A stretch of DNA of 64,000 nt from Flavobacterium daejeonense DSM 17708. GTDB lineage: Bacteria; Bacteroidota; Bacteroidia; Flavobacteriales; Flavobacteriaceae. The DNA is taken from assembly GCF_000425425.1 (NCBI RefSeq), contig NZ_AUDK01000003.1, forward strand, positions 124,001-188,000, in the 5' to 3' direction. The notes beneath the pieces were generated by a model, which was not told the origin of the DNA, made no database searches, and saw only the letters and a program-made list of their open reading frames with translations. Positions 9,262 through 16,745 of this stretch are shown in pieces. Within the stretch, counting starts at the first letter, position 1; each line of letters starts with the position of its first letter. Position numbers and translations under genes: made by a program.

Positions 9262-9774
9262 ATGGTTAAAATGGAAAATCTAACAGTAGCATACTTAACA
9301 AGAGCCGAACTATGGCTTTGCATTACCACGCTCGTTTATTTCTTAATGAATGGAGCACAAATTTTTGAAACACTTGTGTTTGTTCCTAAATGGACAGCAT
9401 CACCACCTGACAACTTCAATCTCTTATTGGACGGGAAGGGAGCAAGCCTGAAAAACTTTTGGATTATCTGTCACTCAATACACGAAGTTACTTTCATCCT
9501 TGCCATTATTTTCAGCTGGAAAATAGACCCTATTAGAAATTGGTTGCTTATCTTATTTGCTGTTCATTTTGCTGTAAGAGTGTGGACGCTTTCCTATTTT
9601 GCTCCAAACATTATTGATTTTCAAAAGGTAGCCGAAACGCCATCATTGGCAAAAGACCTGATAAACCGAACCTCGCTTTGGCAGACATTAAACTATGTAC
9701 GAGTTGCCATTTTTGTAGCGGTGTCTATTGGGCTTATTCCATTGTGCATAAAGCTGTTTCAATTTCGGCACTGA
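9262..9774 (+). CDS. Four-helix membrane protein coupled to MarR
   Basis: A 170-residue integral membrane protein with about four hydrophobic segments (residues 17-37, 68-84, 90-110 and 145-163). The first loop has Trp and Pro-rich FVPKWTASPPDNF. It recalls small DUF1772-like membrane proteins but no firm family can be named. Translation is probably coupled to the MarR gene one base upstream. MarR plus membrane protein pairs often answer to small toxic molecules, but no substrate can be stated from sequence. Confidence 0.7.
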   Translation: MVKMENLTVAYLTRAELWLCITTLVYFLMNGAQIFETLVFVPKWTASPPDNFNLLLDGKGASLKNFWIICHSIHEVTFILAIIFSWKIDPIRNWLLILFAVHFAVRVWTLSYFAPNIIDFQKVAETPSLAKDLINRTSLWQTLNYVRVAIFVAVSIGLIPLCIKLFQFRH

Positions 9775-9835
9775 AACGGCTTGGCAATAAACATTAACAA
9801 TTATATCAACTAAATTAACTTTGACAACCAAAAAC

Positions 9836-10036
9836 ATGAGCAAAATCATATTTGGCTGAGGAATATCGCTTAGCGGCTTTTTTTGCAGACGATAACAGAA
9901 ATTCTAAAACAATCCAAAGGGCAATATTTCTCCCAAAATTTATTATTCAATGGATGTTTAAACAAAACAGTATTTTGGACACTTGTCAGAAAAACAATGA
10001 CCATTCCAAAACAAAATCTACAAAAAACAATTTAAA
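9836..10036 (+). pseudogene. Decayed dihydrofolate-reductase-like (RibD C-terminal) gene
   Basis: From an ATG at 9836 the frame reads MSKIIFG, hits TGA, then continues GISLSGFF, which matches the usual start of bacterial DHFR-family (RibD C-terminal) proteins (KIIFG-GISLDGFFAG). A second frame (9852-10040) continues with FFADDNRN and later FIIQWMFKQNS, again like that family (helix with WMFKQ). Several frame changes and stops break the gene, and most of its length is absent. Seen: the fragments. Inferred: one ancestral gene of the ICE cargo. No product is expected. Confidence 0.45.
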
Positions 10037-10561
10037 ATGAACATTAGAAAAGAAGAAAGTAAAGATTACAAAGAAGTTTTTAACCTGATTAAAAACGCTT
10101 TCGAAAACGAAGTCTATACCGACCATAAAGAACAATTCTTGGTAGAGCGGTTAAGGAACTCTGAGGCATTTGTCCCCGAATTATCGCTAGTTGCTGAAGT
10201 TGATGGAGAGATTGCAGGCTATGTTCTGCTAACAAAGATTAAAATCATAAACAATGATTTGCAAAAAACATCGTTGGCATTAGCACCAATAGCCGTACTG
10301 AAAAAGTACCGGGGAAAAGGAATTGGAGGAAAACTAATTCTGGAGGCTCATCAAAGAGCAAAGGAATTGGGGTTTGGTTCCATTATTCTATTGGGGCATG
10401 AAAAATATTATCCAAAATTTGGATATAAAATGACAAAAAATTACGGAATCAAATTACCTTTTGAAGTTCCCGACGAAAACTGCATGTTAATTGAATTAAC
10501 TGAAAATGCTTTAAAAGATGTTTCGGGGATAGTAGAATATCCGAAAGAATTTTACGAATAA
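10037..10561 (+). CDS. GNAT family N-acetyltransferase
   Basis: A 174-residue acetyltransferase that should transfer acetyl groups from acetyl-CoA to a small amine. The acetyl-CoA loop is present as KYRGKGIGGKLI (about residues 94-105), preceded by the strand LALAPIAVL and followed by GFGSIILLGHEKYYPKFGY, typical of the YhbS-like subgroup. The protein is full length. It lies between the decayed DHFR-like gene and a VOC gene, in a cargo segment bounded by similar terminators. The substrate is unknown, and antibiotic modification cannot be claimed. Confidence 0.85.
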   Translation: MNIRKEESKDYKEVFNLIKNAFENEVYTDHKEQFLVERLRNSEAFVPELSLVAEVDGEIAGYVLLTKIKIINNDLQKTSLALAPIAVLKKYRGKGIGGKLILEAHQRAKELGFGSIILLGHEKYYPKFGYKMTKNYGIKLPFEVPDENCMLIELTENALKDVSGIVEYPKEFYE

Positions 10562-10592
10562 AGAAGAGCAATAAAACATAAACTGGATAAAT

Positions 10593-10967
10593 ATGAAAGC
10601 AAAATTTGAAGCAGGAATTAACATCGCAATAAAGATTCCCAAAAGTAAATATGAGAAAACCGTTGCATTTTATAGGGACATTCTGAAGTTGAAGGTCGAA
10701 GAAAAGCCAATTGAAAATCCTACCGTTTCGAGAACACACGAAGTAAAGTTCGGAAACAATATCATCTGGTTGGACTGCGTGGACAACTATACACATTCAG
10801 AAACTTGGTTACAGCTTACGGTCCCTGACGTAGAAGAAGCGACAAACTATCTGCTATCAAACGGTGTGGAAACATGTGATGAAATTGAAGAACTTCCTGA
10901 AAACATGCATTGGATTCAAGACCCATCAGGAACAGTATTTAACTTGCAAAAGAGAGAAACCAAATAA
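10593..10967 (+). CDS. VOC (glyoxalase/bleomycin-resistance fold) protein
   Basis: A 124-residue single-module VOC protein with paired beta-alpha-beta-beta-beta halves: KYEKTVAFYRDILKLKV in the first half, TVPDVEEATNYLLSNG and IQDPSGTVFNLQ in the second. The DPSGTVFNL end is characteristic. Such proteins bind metal and small molecules as dioxygenases, glyoxalases or drug binders. The usual metal-binding His of the first half is not evident, so binding rather than catalysis is possible. It is 31 bases after the GNAT gene, probably co-transcribed. Confidence 0.8.
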   Translation: MKAKFEAGINIAIKIPKSKYEKTVAFYRDILKLKVEEKPIENPTVSRTHEVKFGNNIIWLDCVDNYTHSETWLQLTVPDVEEATNYLLSNGVETCDEIEELPENMHWIQDPSGTVFNLQKRETK

Positions 10968-11026
10968 TAAAAAAAAACTCCTGACAACAGTATATAGGTA
11001 CTATGCGTAAAAATCAATATTTGAAC

Positions 11027-11059
11027 AAAATCGGATACCACGTTGGGGCATCCGATTTT
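11027..11059 (+). terminator. Terminator at the end of the GNAT-VOC cargo
   Basis: A stem AAAATCGGAT / ATCCGATTTT (11027-11036 and 11050-11059) with a 13-base loop, 60 bases after the VOC gene. The stem word is shared with 8668-8698. Confidence 0.75.
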
Positions 11060-11176
11060 CTGTTTTATAGGACTAGTATCCTGCCAAACACTACCTTTCA
11101 AAGCCAAACCCTACAACCTTTCCCAATCCTGCAATAAGCCTTTCTAAATTCGACTTCCACAGAAAAAGAGTAAACT

Positions 11177-11488
11177 ATGGAAGTTATTGCAATACAAAAG
11201 TCCGCATTGGACGGTATGACGAATGAGCTAAGACAGCTTTTGGAAATGACCGAGAATGTCACCCAAAAATATATTCCGGTTTTCAAAGAGGAAAAATGGC
11301 TCGATAACCAGGAAGTTTGTTTGATGATGAACATTACCAAGCGGACTTTACAGACCTATAAGGAAAAAGGGTTATTACCTTATTCCAAGCTTAACCGCAA
11401 AAATTATTATAAACTCACGGACGTACGGGCTTTGCTGGAAGCCGGACATCCGTACAATACAAATGGTAATGGATCTACTGACGAATGA
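11177..11488 (+). CDS. Excisionase-like helix-turn-helix protein 1
   Basis: A 103-residue DNA-binding protein: an N-terminal helix, then a MerR/excisionase-type HTH_17 module (WLDNQEVCLMMNITKRTLQT, about residues 37-56) with the wing GLLPYSKLNRKNYYKL. Pairs of such genes are standard in CTnDOT-like elements, where relatives (Xis2c/Xis2d) control excision and transfer. Its end overlaps the next gene by 26 bases. The exact role here (regulator or recombination directionality factor) is inferred from family and context. Confidence 0.82.
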   Translation: MEVIAIQKSALDGMTNELRQLLEMTENVTQKYIPVFKEEKWLDNQEVCLMMNITKRTLQTYKEKGLLPYSKLNRKNYYKLTDVRALLEAGHPYNTNGNGSTDE

Positions 11489-11774
11489 GGCCGAAGAAAT
11501 CATCGAACAACAGGAGATGATAACGCAGTTACGAAGCTATATCGAACAAATACTGAAAAACTACCGTCCTGTAATGAACGGGGAAATATACCTGTCAGGC
11601 GAAGACGTTTGTAAGCTGTTACATATCAGCAAACGTACTTTACAACAATACCGTGATGATAATATCCTGCCGTATATTCAGATAGGTGGTAAGATAATTT
11701 TCAAACAATCAGATCTGTTGAGAATACTGGAAGAGAATTATACCGGACAAAATGGCGTCAGTGATATTTTCTGA
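11463..11774 (+). CDS. Excisionase-like helix-turn-helix protein 2
   Basis: A 103-residue paralogue of the upstream gene with the same plan: an N-terminal helix and an HTH_17 domain (DVCKLLHISKRTLQQYRDDN, about residues 54-73) with wing ILPYIQIGGKIIFKQSDL. It overlaps the preceding gene by 26 bases in another frame, so translation is coupled. A start at the second ATG (11469) is equally possible. It converges with the YoaK-like gene, overlapping its end by 17 bases. It is likely one of the ICE regulators or excision factors. Confidence 0.82.
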   Translation: MVMDLLTNEAEEIIEQQEMITQLRSYIEQILKNYRPVMNGEIYLSGEDVCKLLHISKRTLQQYRDDNILPYIQIGGKIIFKQSDLLRILEENYTGQNGVSDIF

Positions 11775-12495
11775 ATTTTCTTTTCAGAAAGTAGTACCGG
11801 AACAACAAGCGATCATACCACAGAGCGAAAAGTAGTAACCCTACCGGAAGTAAAAGTGTGCGTAATTCAAAATACGCATAAGTAAAGCCGCCTATAATAC
11901 ACCCCAGAAAGAAACAGCAAATGATAGCCAGCTTTAAAAAGATACTTTTATTCAATTGTATCCGTGCTGGACGATCTTTATAAAAAAACAGTTGTGACAG
12001 TTCTATTCCAAGGTCAGTAAACAAACCTGTTAGGTGTGTAGTTCTTACTACCGACAGGGATACCCTTGTTACTAATGCGTTCTGTAATCCCATAGCAAAA
12101 AGCAGAGCAGACGATAAAATAATTGAAAATCCAGGATATTCGTTCGGAACTAAAAATGTTGAAATGCTAATCGCCGAGAATATGAATATTTCAATGAATA
12201 TGGGTATAACATAAGAAGTTTGCGGTTTATATTTTGAAATCCATTCTATAATAAGACTTGAAATGAATGCTCCAAACAGAAAAAACAAAATATAAAATAA
12301 GTAAGCGAAAGCCATTTTGTAATTTCTTAAAACAAGTTCTTCAGAAAAAAACGCAAAATGTCCTGTTACATTAGTAGTTAATGTTTGTAATTCTAAAACA
12401 CCAGTAATATTCACTATACCTGCTACACCGGATAATATTGAAGCTAATTTGAGGTTGTGTGTATAAGTTCGACCTTTGCCTTTATGTCTAAACAT
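11758..12495 (-). CDS. YoaK-like (DUF1275) membrane protein
   Basis: A 245-residue polytopic membrane protein with about six to seven helices. Its start (LASILSGVAGIVNITGVLEL), the early VTGHFAFFSE and the central ALLFAMGLQNALVTRVS are typical of the YoaK/DUF1275 family, whose function is unknown. It is transcribed against the HTH pair and away from the 12.5-12.9 kb noncoding region. As cargo of an ICE it may alter envelope or transport properties; this is inference. Confidence 0.82.
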   Translation of the reverse strand: MFRHKGKGRTYTHNLKLASILSGVAGIVNITGVLELQTLTTNVTGHFAFFSEELVLRNYKMAFAYLFYILFFLFGAFISSLIIEWISKYKPQTSYVIPIFIEIFIFSAISISTFLVPNEYPGFSIILSSALLFAMGLQNALVTRVSLSVVRTTHLTGLFTDLGIELSQLFFYKDRPARIQLNKSIFLKLAIICCFFLGCIIGGFTYAYFELRTLLLPVGLLLFALWYDRLLFRYYFLKRKFRKYH

Positions 12496-12701
12496 TTATA
12501 GATTTCTTTTATGACAAATTTACAAAACTGTTTTTCCTAATTGATCTAATTAATTGTATTTAAACAATATGCCTACCTGAAAAATAATCCATAAGAAAAC
12601 GGGTACTCTGAGTTTATTACAGCAGAATTGCATCTCTCATAAAAAATAGTTTGATTGTAACCTTTTTTTGCTCATATCTCTTCCCATAGAAATGAGTTTA
12701 G

Positions 12702-12709
12702 TATCTTTG
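12702..12709 (+). promoter_or_regulatory. Bacteroidota -7 promoter box TATCTTTG
   Basis: A perfect TAnnTTTG match (TATCTTTG) on the + strand, about 45 bases before a strongly structured segment. It also forms GTATCTTTGC, which fits the GTANNTTTGC core of CTnDOT-type sites. A -33 TTG at the standard distance is not evident. Transcription would run through the structured element to the gene at 12930. Confidence 0.55.
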
Positions 12710-12751
12710 CTGTACATATAGAAAATACTTAAAGTGTTTTTGCTTTAGGTC

Positions 12752-12866
12752 TCGATATTAGAAACTGGTAATTTTTAAATCCCCGAGACAAATAAGTAAG
12801 AACGCTCATGCTATGGCGTGGGCGCTCGCTTATTCGGGGAAGGGCGTACCAGTGCCTTAATATCGA
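12752..12866 (+). ncRNA. Putative structured RNA or structured leader
   Basis: Nested helices can be drawn by eye: TCGATATTA / TAATATCGA (12752-12760, 12858-12866), ACTGGTA / TACCAGT (12764-12770, 12847-12853), CCCCG / CGGGG (12781-12785, 12835-12839) and AATAAG / CTTATT (12791-12796, 12829-12834). The apical helix CGCTCATGC / GCGTGGGCG (12803-12811, 12816-12824) uses two G-U pairs, which argues for structure at the RNA level. A promoter box lies upstream and a small gene plus a receiver gene downstream. It occupies most of the 434-base gap 12496-12929. No known riboswitch or RNA family is recognised. Confidence 0.6.
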
Positions 12867-12929
12867 TAAGTGTGGTTGCCTGCGCCTCTTTTTTTGCAAC
12901 GCTCCACATCTGTTAAAATTATCGAGATT

Positions 12930-13181
12930 ATGGAAAAGGAGCTTATATTTTACCCCGATTTTGACCATCCTGCGTCACAACTATCAGCGTTTTCCCTCTG
13001 CATCGATGCTTTTATCATATCCCTTAAAACTGGTGAAATCGTAAAGTTTAAGCCTACTGAAATAGCTCATTTTAAGGAATGGCTAAATCTTGTCAATGTT
13101 AGGGATATTGAGGTTAATGATGGTCTATCCTCTGGTAGTGAAATGCGTAACTTATCCAAAACCTCGCCACGGATTTTTTAA
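12930..13181 (+). CDS. Small conserved ICE protein, function unknown
   Basis: An 83-residue protein starting MEKELIFYPDFDHPASQ. It has a mixed fold with an acidic middle and no signal or membrane segment. The segment KTGEIVKFKPTEIAHFKEWL (about residues 33-52) looks like a strand-helix unit. The ATG at 12930 is chosen because the upstream extension would run into the structured RNA. It precedes the orphan receiver gene by 24 bases. No family is recognised. Confidence 0.55.
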   Translation: MEKELIFYPDFDHPASQLSAFSLCIDAFIISLKTGEIVKFKPTEIAHFKEWLNLVNVRDIEVNDGLSSGSEMRNLSKTSPRIF

Positions 13182-13205
13182 ACTAATTAAACCCAAAAAA
13201 AGAAA

Positions 13206-13649
13206 ATGGACAATAAAGAAGAAATAATTAGGGTTGCTATTATTGATGACCACGATTTGCTTAGAAATGGTATATGCCAGTTTCTCAACAGTTTCGGTTT
13301 TGCAACGATATTTGAAGTAGAAAATGGACTAGCAGCTTTGGAAAAAATAGAGAGAAACCACCTTATACCGGATGTTTGCATAGTAGATATAAATATGCCT
13401 GTGATGGACGGATTTGAATTAACTAAAATATTGCGTAAAAAATACCCTGCCGTAAAGGTTATAGCATTCAGTGTTAACGATGATGAAAAGAACGTAATAA
13501 AAATGCTCAAATTGGGTGCTAGTGGTTACGTTCTAAAAGGAGCAGATCCAAAAGAATTGGAAGAAGCTGTCAAGGTTATACACAATGGCGGTAGATATTT
13601 TAGTGTGGGAGTAGCAAAAATCGCACAGGAATATTTCAATATACAATAA
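13206..13649 (+). CDS. Stand-alone response-regulator receiver domain
   Basis: A 147-residue receiver of the NarL/FixJ type. Acidic pocket residues are in VAIIDDHDLLRNG, the phospho-acceptor Asp in VDINMPVMDG (about residue 60), and the conserved Lys in GYVLKGADPKEL. The protein stops at SVGVAKIAQEYFNIQ, where NarL-type regulators normally continue into a LuxR HTH, so no DNA-binding domain is present. It may be a natural single-domain regulator or a truncated gene. It shares the transcript with the 12930 gene. No kinase is adjacent. Confidence 0.85.
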   Translation: MDNKEEIIRVAIIDDHDLLRNGICQFLNSFGFATIFEVENGLAALEKIERNHLIPDVCIVDINMPVMDGFELTKILRKKYPAVKVIAFSVNDDEKNVIKMLKLGASGYVLKGADPKELEEAVKVIHNGGRYFSVGVAKIAQEYFNIQ

Positions 13650-13701
13650 TCAACGAAACTATTACTGTCATATTTAATCTATTTGAAATAACGATATATA
13701 A

Positions 13702-13735
13702 TACAGATGTTCCACCTAATAATGAAACATCTGTA
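13702..13735. terminator. Hairpin between receiver gene and rsgA-like gene
   Basis: A 10-bp perfect stem TACAGATGTT / AACATCTGTA (13702-13711, 13726-13735) in the gap between two convergent genes. There is no clear T-run, so termination is likely but not certain. Confidence 0.45.
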
Positions 13736-13751
13736 GTGACTAATAGGAACG

Positions 13752-14804
13752 TTAACGTCTTTTTATTCTCTTAGCCTCATCTGAAATTCTGGAAAAAGAC
13801 TTATCTCTTTTGCGTTTTTCATGCTCGGAGGTAGAAAAATACCAGGATTCTTTTTGCAATTTGAGGTAACTATTGTACGCTTCCAGCTCTAAAAGACCGG
13901 TGTTTACAGCTTCGACAACTGCACAGCCAGGTTCATCGACATGCATACAATTCTCAAAACGACAGGATTCTGCAAAATCAGAAACATCGAATATCTCTGA
14001 TAATGTCTCAGAATTGTCTGAGGCTAAACCAAACTCTCTAACGCCGGGCGTATCTATTAATATCCCACTATCCTCCATCAACACCATTTCTCTTCTTGTT
14101 GAGGTATGCCGACCTTTGCCTGAGGATTTGCTTATTTCAGATGTAGAAAATACTGTTCGTTCACATAATGCATTGATTAGGGAACTTTTTCCAACCCCAG
14201 ATGATCCTACAAATACAATTGATTCTTCCTGTTGGATAAATTTTCGCACAGGAAGTATTGTTTCGGGAGAAAGAATACTTGTGAAAAATATAGGCATTTG
14301 ACGGGCAATATGTTTCAACGATTTATCTACCTCGTGACGATTAAACTCCAAATCAGATTTAGTGAGTATCAATATCGGTTGAATATTTTCTTCTAATACC
14401 TGAACCATAAAACGTTCTGTTCGGCGAACACTGAAATTGATATCAAGGCTTTGTACGATAAATGCCTTGTCAACATGGGATGCTATAGCTTGCCGGTCGG
14501 ACAGTGTGCCACTTTTTCTTCTGTATAATGTATGCTTACGTGGTAAAATATCAACGATTATTCCTTTATTATCGTCAAAAGGTTGAAAGATAATCCAGTC
14601 ACCTGTACACGGAAGTTCAAATGATGACCGTCCATAAAGTACATTACCTGCCAGTTCGCACAACAGCCGGCCACTCTGGGCAATGACCTCATAATTGGTT
14701 TTGTTTACTGCAGCAACACGACCATGATAAAGATGTTTATATTGTGAGGCTTGTTTGAGTTGGAACAGAGTATCGTTCCAACCATATAATGATAAGTTAT
14801 TCAC
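13752..14804 (-). CDS. rsgA: RsgA-like ribosome small-subunit GTPase on the ICE
   Basis: A 350-residue circularly permuted GTPase that in its family matures the 30S ribosomal subunit. An OB-fold N-terminus (residues about 20-110) precedes motifs G4 (LTKSDLEF), G1 (GSSGVGKSSLINAL) and G3 (DTPGVREFG). The zinc-binding C-terminus has CRFENC, H and C (CMHVDEPGC). A basic tail (KRIKRR) follows. All key residues are present. It is somewhat longer than typical RsgA and is cargo of a mobile element, so it is probably a second copy beside a core rsgA elsewhere. A -7 box at 14998-15005 may drive it. Confidence 0.88.
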   Translation of the reverse strand: MNNLSLYGWNDTLFQLKQASQYKHLYHGRVAAVNKTNYEVIAQSGRLLCELAGNVLYGRSSFELPCTGDWIIFQPFDDNKGIIVDILPRKHTLYRRKSGTLSDRQAIASHVDKAFIVQSLDINFSVRRTERFMVQVLEENIQPILILTKSDLEFNRHEVDKSLKHIARQMPIFFTSILSPETILPVRKFIQQEESIVFVGSSGVGKSSLINALCERTVFSTSEISKSSGKGRHTSTRREMVLMEDSGILIDTPGVREFGLASDNSETLSEIFDVSDFAESCRFENCMHVDEPGCAVVEAVNTGLLELEAYNSYLKLQKESWYFSTSEHEKRKRDKSFSRISDEAKRIKRR

Positions 14805-14997
14805 TGCTTAATAATAATTTAAAATGATTAAATAAAACTGCTTAATTCTTTATCATCCGAATATTTGTTCCATACCAATCACCTTTGGTAATACGTGAAC
14901 TACCAAACCGATGATTTTAGAAACAAAACACCCGGAATTAGGCAATCATTCCAATCGTCAAACTATAATATGTGAATAGTTGTCTTTTCATAAGGAA

Positions 14998-15005
14998 CAA
15001 AGATA
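14998..15005 (-). promoter_or_regulatory. Possible -7 promoter box for the rsgA-like gene
   Basis: TATCTTTG on the - strand (CAAAGATA on +), about 190 bases before the rsgA-like start. It matches TAnnTTTG exactly but no -33 TTG is seen at the usual distance. The rest of the gap 14805-15061 shows nothing else recognisable. Confidence 0.4.
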
Positions 15006-15099
15006 AAAAAAACTATTCTAATAATGTCGAATGAGATATTTAACACAGCCTTAGATATTACTTATCGTAAGCACTTGAAAAAAATGCTAAACAACAAAA

Positions 15100-15249
15100 G
15101 GGGATAGTGAATATCCCATGCAATAATCTCGCAACCTGTTTGATGAAATGTAAGAAGTGGAATTTGTGTAACGATAGATTTTAGAAAAGTGGTTGTACCG
15201 ATTGAATGCAAAATTGCGTTTCCGAACGCAGGAAGGAATAGAATTTTCG
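15100..15249. repeat. Direct repeat copy A flanking a membrane-protein gene
   Basis: About 150 bases that align with 15779-15930 (copy B) without large gaps, for example TGAATATCCC, CAACCTGTTTGAT and AAATGTA in the same order. The copies are diverged but clearly related. A weak 67-codon open frame on the - strand is part of the repeat and is not believed to be a gene. Confidence 0.65.
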
Positions 15250-15268
15250 TAACAACTATTAACATGTA

Positions 15269-15715
15269 TTACTTACTCTTATTTTTTAATGATATCACAC
15301 TTGCAGTATTGAGTTCGAAAAACACAAGTAATAAAATCACCAGTATTTCTATTGATAAATAAGTTATACCAAAAGTTGTCAGTTCTGACGAGTGATAGAT
15401 TAAAACTCCAATGGTTAAAGCACAATAAACAATATTGATTACAGAAATTGAAATGAGAAATGACATCCAACGATGTTTTACTCCAATAGAACAGATTGTT
15501 GAATAAAAAGCCATTAACAATGCAATCAACGAAAGTTTAACCCAAACAACTTCTGAAACACCAAAATTCAAACTGAACTTTTTTGCAATCAAAAAAAGAA
15601 TAAGAGACGATAGTAGCGCTCCCATTGCATCTACTACGAAAAGCATTTTAGGATTTCTTGAACACTGAATTATGATTTTATTTATTATCCCTATCACTTT
15701 TATATTTTTGAGCAT
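15269..15715 (-). CDS. Hypothetical four-helix membrane protein between direct repeats
   Basis: A 148-residue protein with about four membrane helices (residues 26-45, 56-76, 86-107 and 113-133) and short charged ends. No family is recognised. It is more AT-rich than the PRTRC genes beside it and lies precisely between two related 150-base segments, which suggests that it was added to the element together with, or by recombination between, these repeats. The function is unknown. Confidence 0.6.
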   Translation of the reverse strand: MLKNIKVIGIINKIIIQCSRNPKMLFVVDAMGALLSSLILFLIAKKFSLNFGVSEVVWVKLSLIALLMAFYSTICSIGVKHRWMSFLISISVINIVYCALTIGVLIYHSSELTTFGITYLSIEILVILLLVFFELNTASVISLKNKSK

Positions 15716-15778
15716 TATTACTTATCTACCTCTAATTTGATACCTCAATATAGTATTCAATAAAAGTAGTATAATTTT

Positions 15779-15930
15779 AGGGATGATGAATATCCCGCGC
15801 AATAAACTCTCAACCTGTTTGATAAAATGTATAGAGTGGAAATTGTGGAGCGGTACATTTTGGCAAAGGGGTTACACCTATTTTAAATGCGAAAAGGCGG
15901 TTCCGACCAACGGAAGGATGCGTCTTTTCG
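15779..15930. repeat. Direct repeat copy B next to the PRTRC ThiF gene
   Basis: The second copy of the segment at 15100-15249, in the same orientation, ending just before the 3' end of the ThiF gene. This copy holds an additional inverted motif of GGCGG and CCGCC (15896-15900 and 15930-15934). It may be the original 3' region of the PRTRC operon, with copy A derived from it. Confidence 0.65.
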
Positions 15931-15947
15931 CCGCCCGATTTTGGCTG

Positions 15948-16745
15948 TCAGGCGACTTTTAGAGGTTGGGCTTGGAAGTTCTTCAAATTAAGGAAAAAAA
16001 CCCTGTTTTCGGTCATTCCATAGCGGAGCATAGACCACAATAGAGAACAACCCATTTGAGCCAATGTCGCATTGATATACAAATCCTGTTTTTCCAATGC
16101 TTCTGCTAAACTACAACTTGGCGTATCGTCCGACTGCTCGGACTGTTTCAGCAGTTCGCCATATTCATCCGTAACCATTGGCAGGCTTGCCACCGTTTCG
16201 TATTTCTCGGAGTTGGGTTGTTTAATCTCTCCGATAGTAGATAGTATCACTTGCCCTGTATGTTGGCTGTTACCAAAATCCAACCAATACTTTGGTTCGT
16301 CACGGTTGGCTCTCCGTTTGCTCATAGCTTTAAGCATTTCAGCAATATCAAATCGTGTCTGTACATTGTCCACACAAGTAATATAAATGGTTGCTTTTGC
16401 ATTTTCGGGAAGTCCACCGAAATTATTACGTTCAAACTTTTGGGCTTCCGCTTTCCAATTTGTACCCATAAACCGATTGACACGGTTTATCAGAGCTACG
16501 GATTTGTACAATACTGTTTCACTCGGTGCAAATCGCTGTCTGCCCAGATTGGCTTCCGTGATAATGTCATCGTCCCACAAACGTACCTGCAATCCTGGGT
16601 GTTGCAATTCTGTTAGGCTGTGGCTCATTTCCATTAAGGCTGTCAGTACCTTTGAACCTGTGCCACCTGCTCCAATCAAATTAATTTCAATGGGGTTGGT
16701 CGGGCTTATCAGATAGTTGTCCGTAAAATGAACTTTTGTTTTCAT
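15948..16745 (-). CDS. PRTRC system ThiF family protein
   Basis: A 265-residue E1/ThiF-like protein with a Rossmann nucleotide-binding start (INLIGAGGTGSKVLTAL, about residues 21-37), WDDDIITEANLGRQ, and the CVDNVQTR segment expected of ThiF-type adenylyltransferases. PRTRC (ParB-related, ThiF-related cassette) genes accompany plasmids and ICEs; ThiF family members activate C-termini of small proteins, but the substrate in PRTRC systems is unknown. Its start overlaps the stop of protein B by one base, so it is the last gene of the operon. Confidence 0.9.
   Translation of the reverse strand: MKTKVHFTDNYLISPTNPIEINLIGAGGTGSKVLTALMEMSHSLTELQHPGLQVRLWDDDIITEANLGRQRFAPSETVLYKSVALINRVNRFMGTNWKAEAQKFERNNFGGLPENAKATIYITCVDNVQTRFDIAEMLKAMSKRRANRDEPKYWLDFGNSQHTGQVILSTIGEIKQPNSEKYETVASLPMVTDEYGELLKQSEQSDDTPSCSLAEALEKQDLYINATLAQMGCSLLWSMLRYGMTENRVFFLNLKNFQAQPLKVA

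Noticed and set aside
9852..10040. 62-codon frame as an independent gene
   Set aside because: It starts at TTG and its parts fit, in shifted frames, a DHFR-like protein. It is treated as a remnant.
10593..10967. VOC gene as a bleomycin or fosfomycin resistance gene
   Set aside because: The fold is shared by many enzymes, and the residues that define resistance subfamilies are not evident.
12729..13044. Frames on both strands across the structured RNA region
   Set aside because: They run through nested inverted repeats, lack family resemblance and conflict with the better-supported frame at 12930.
15062..15265. 67-codon frame on the - strand as a gene
   Set aside because: It lies within a diverged direct repeat, and the matching segment at 15779-15930 does not keep the frame. 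The composition is not protein-like.
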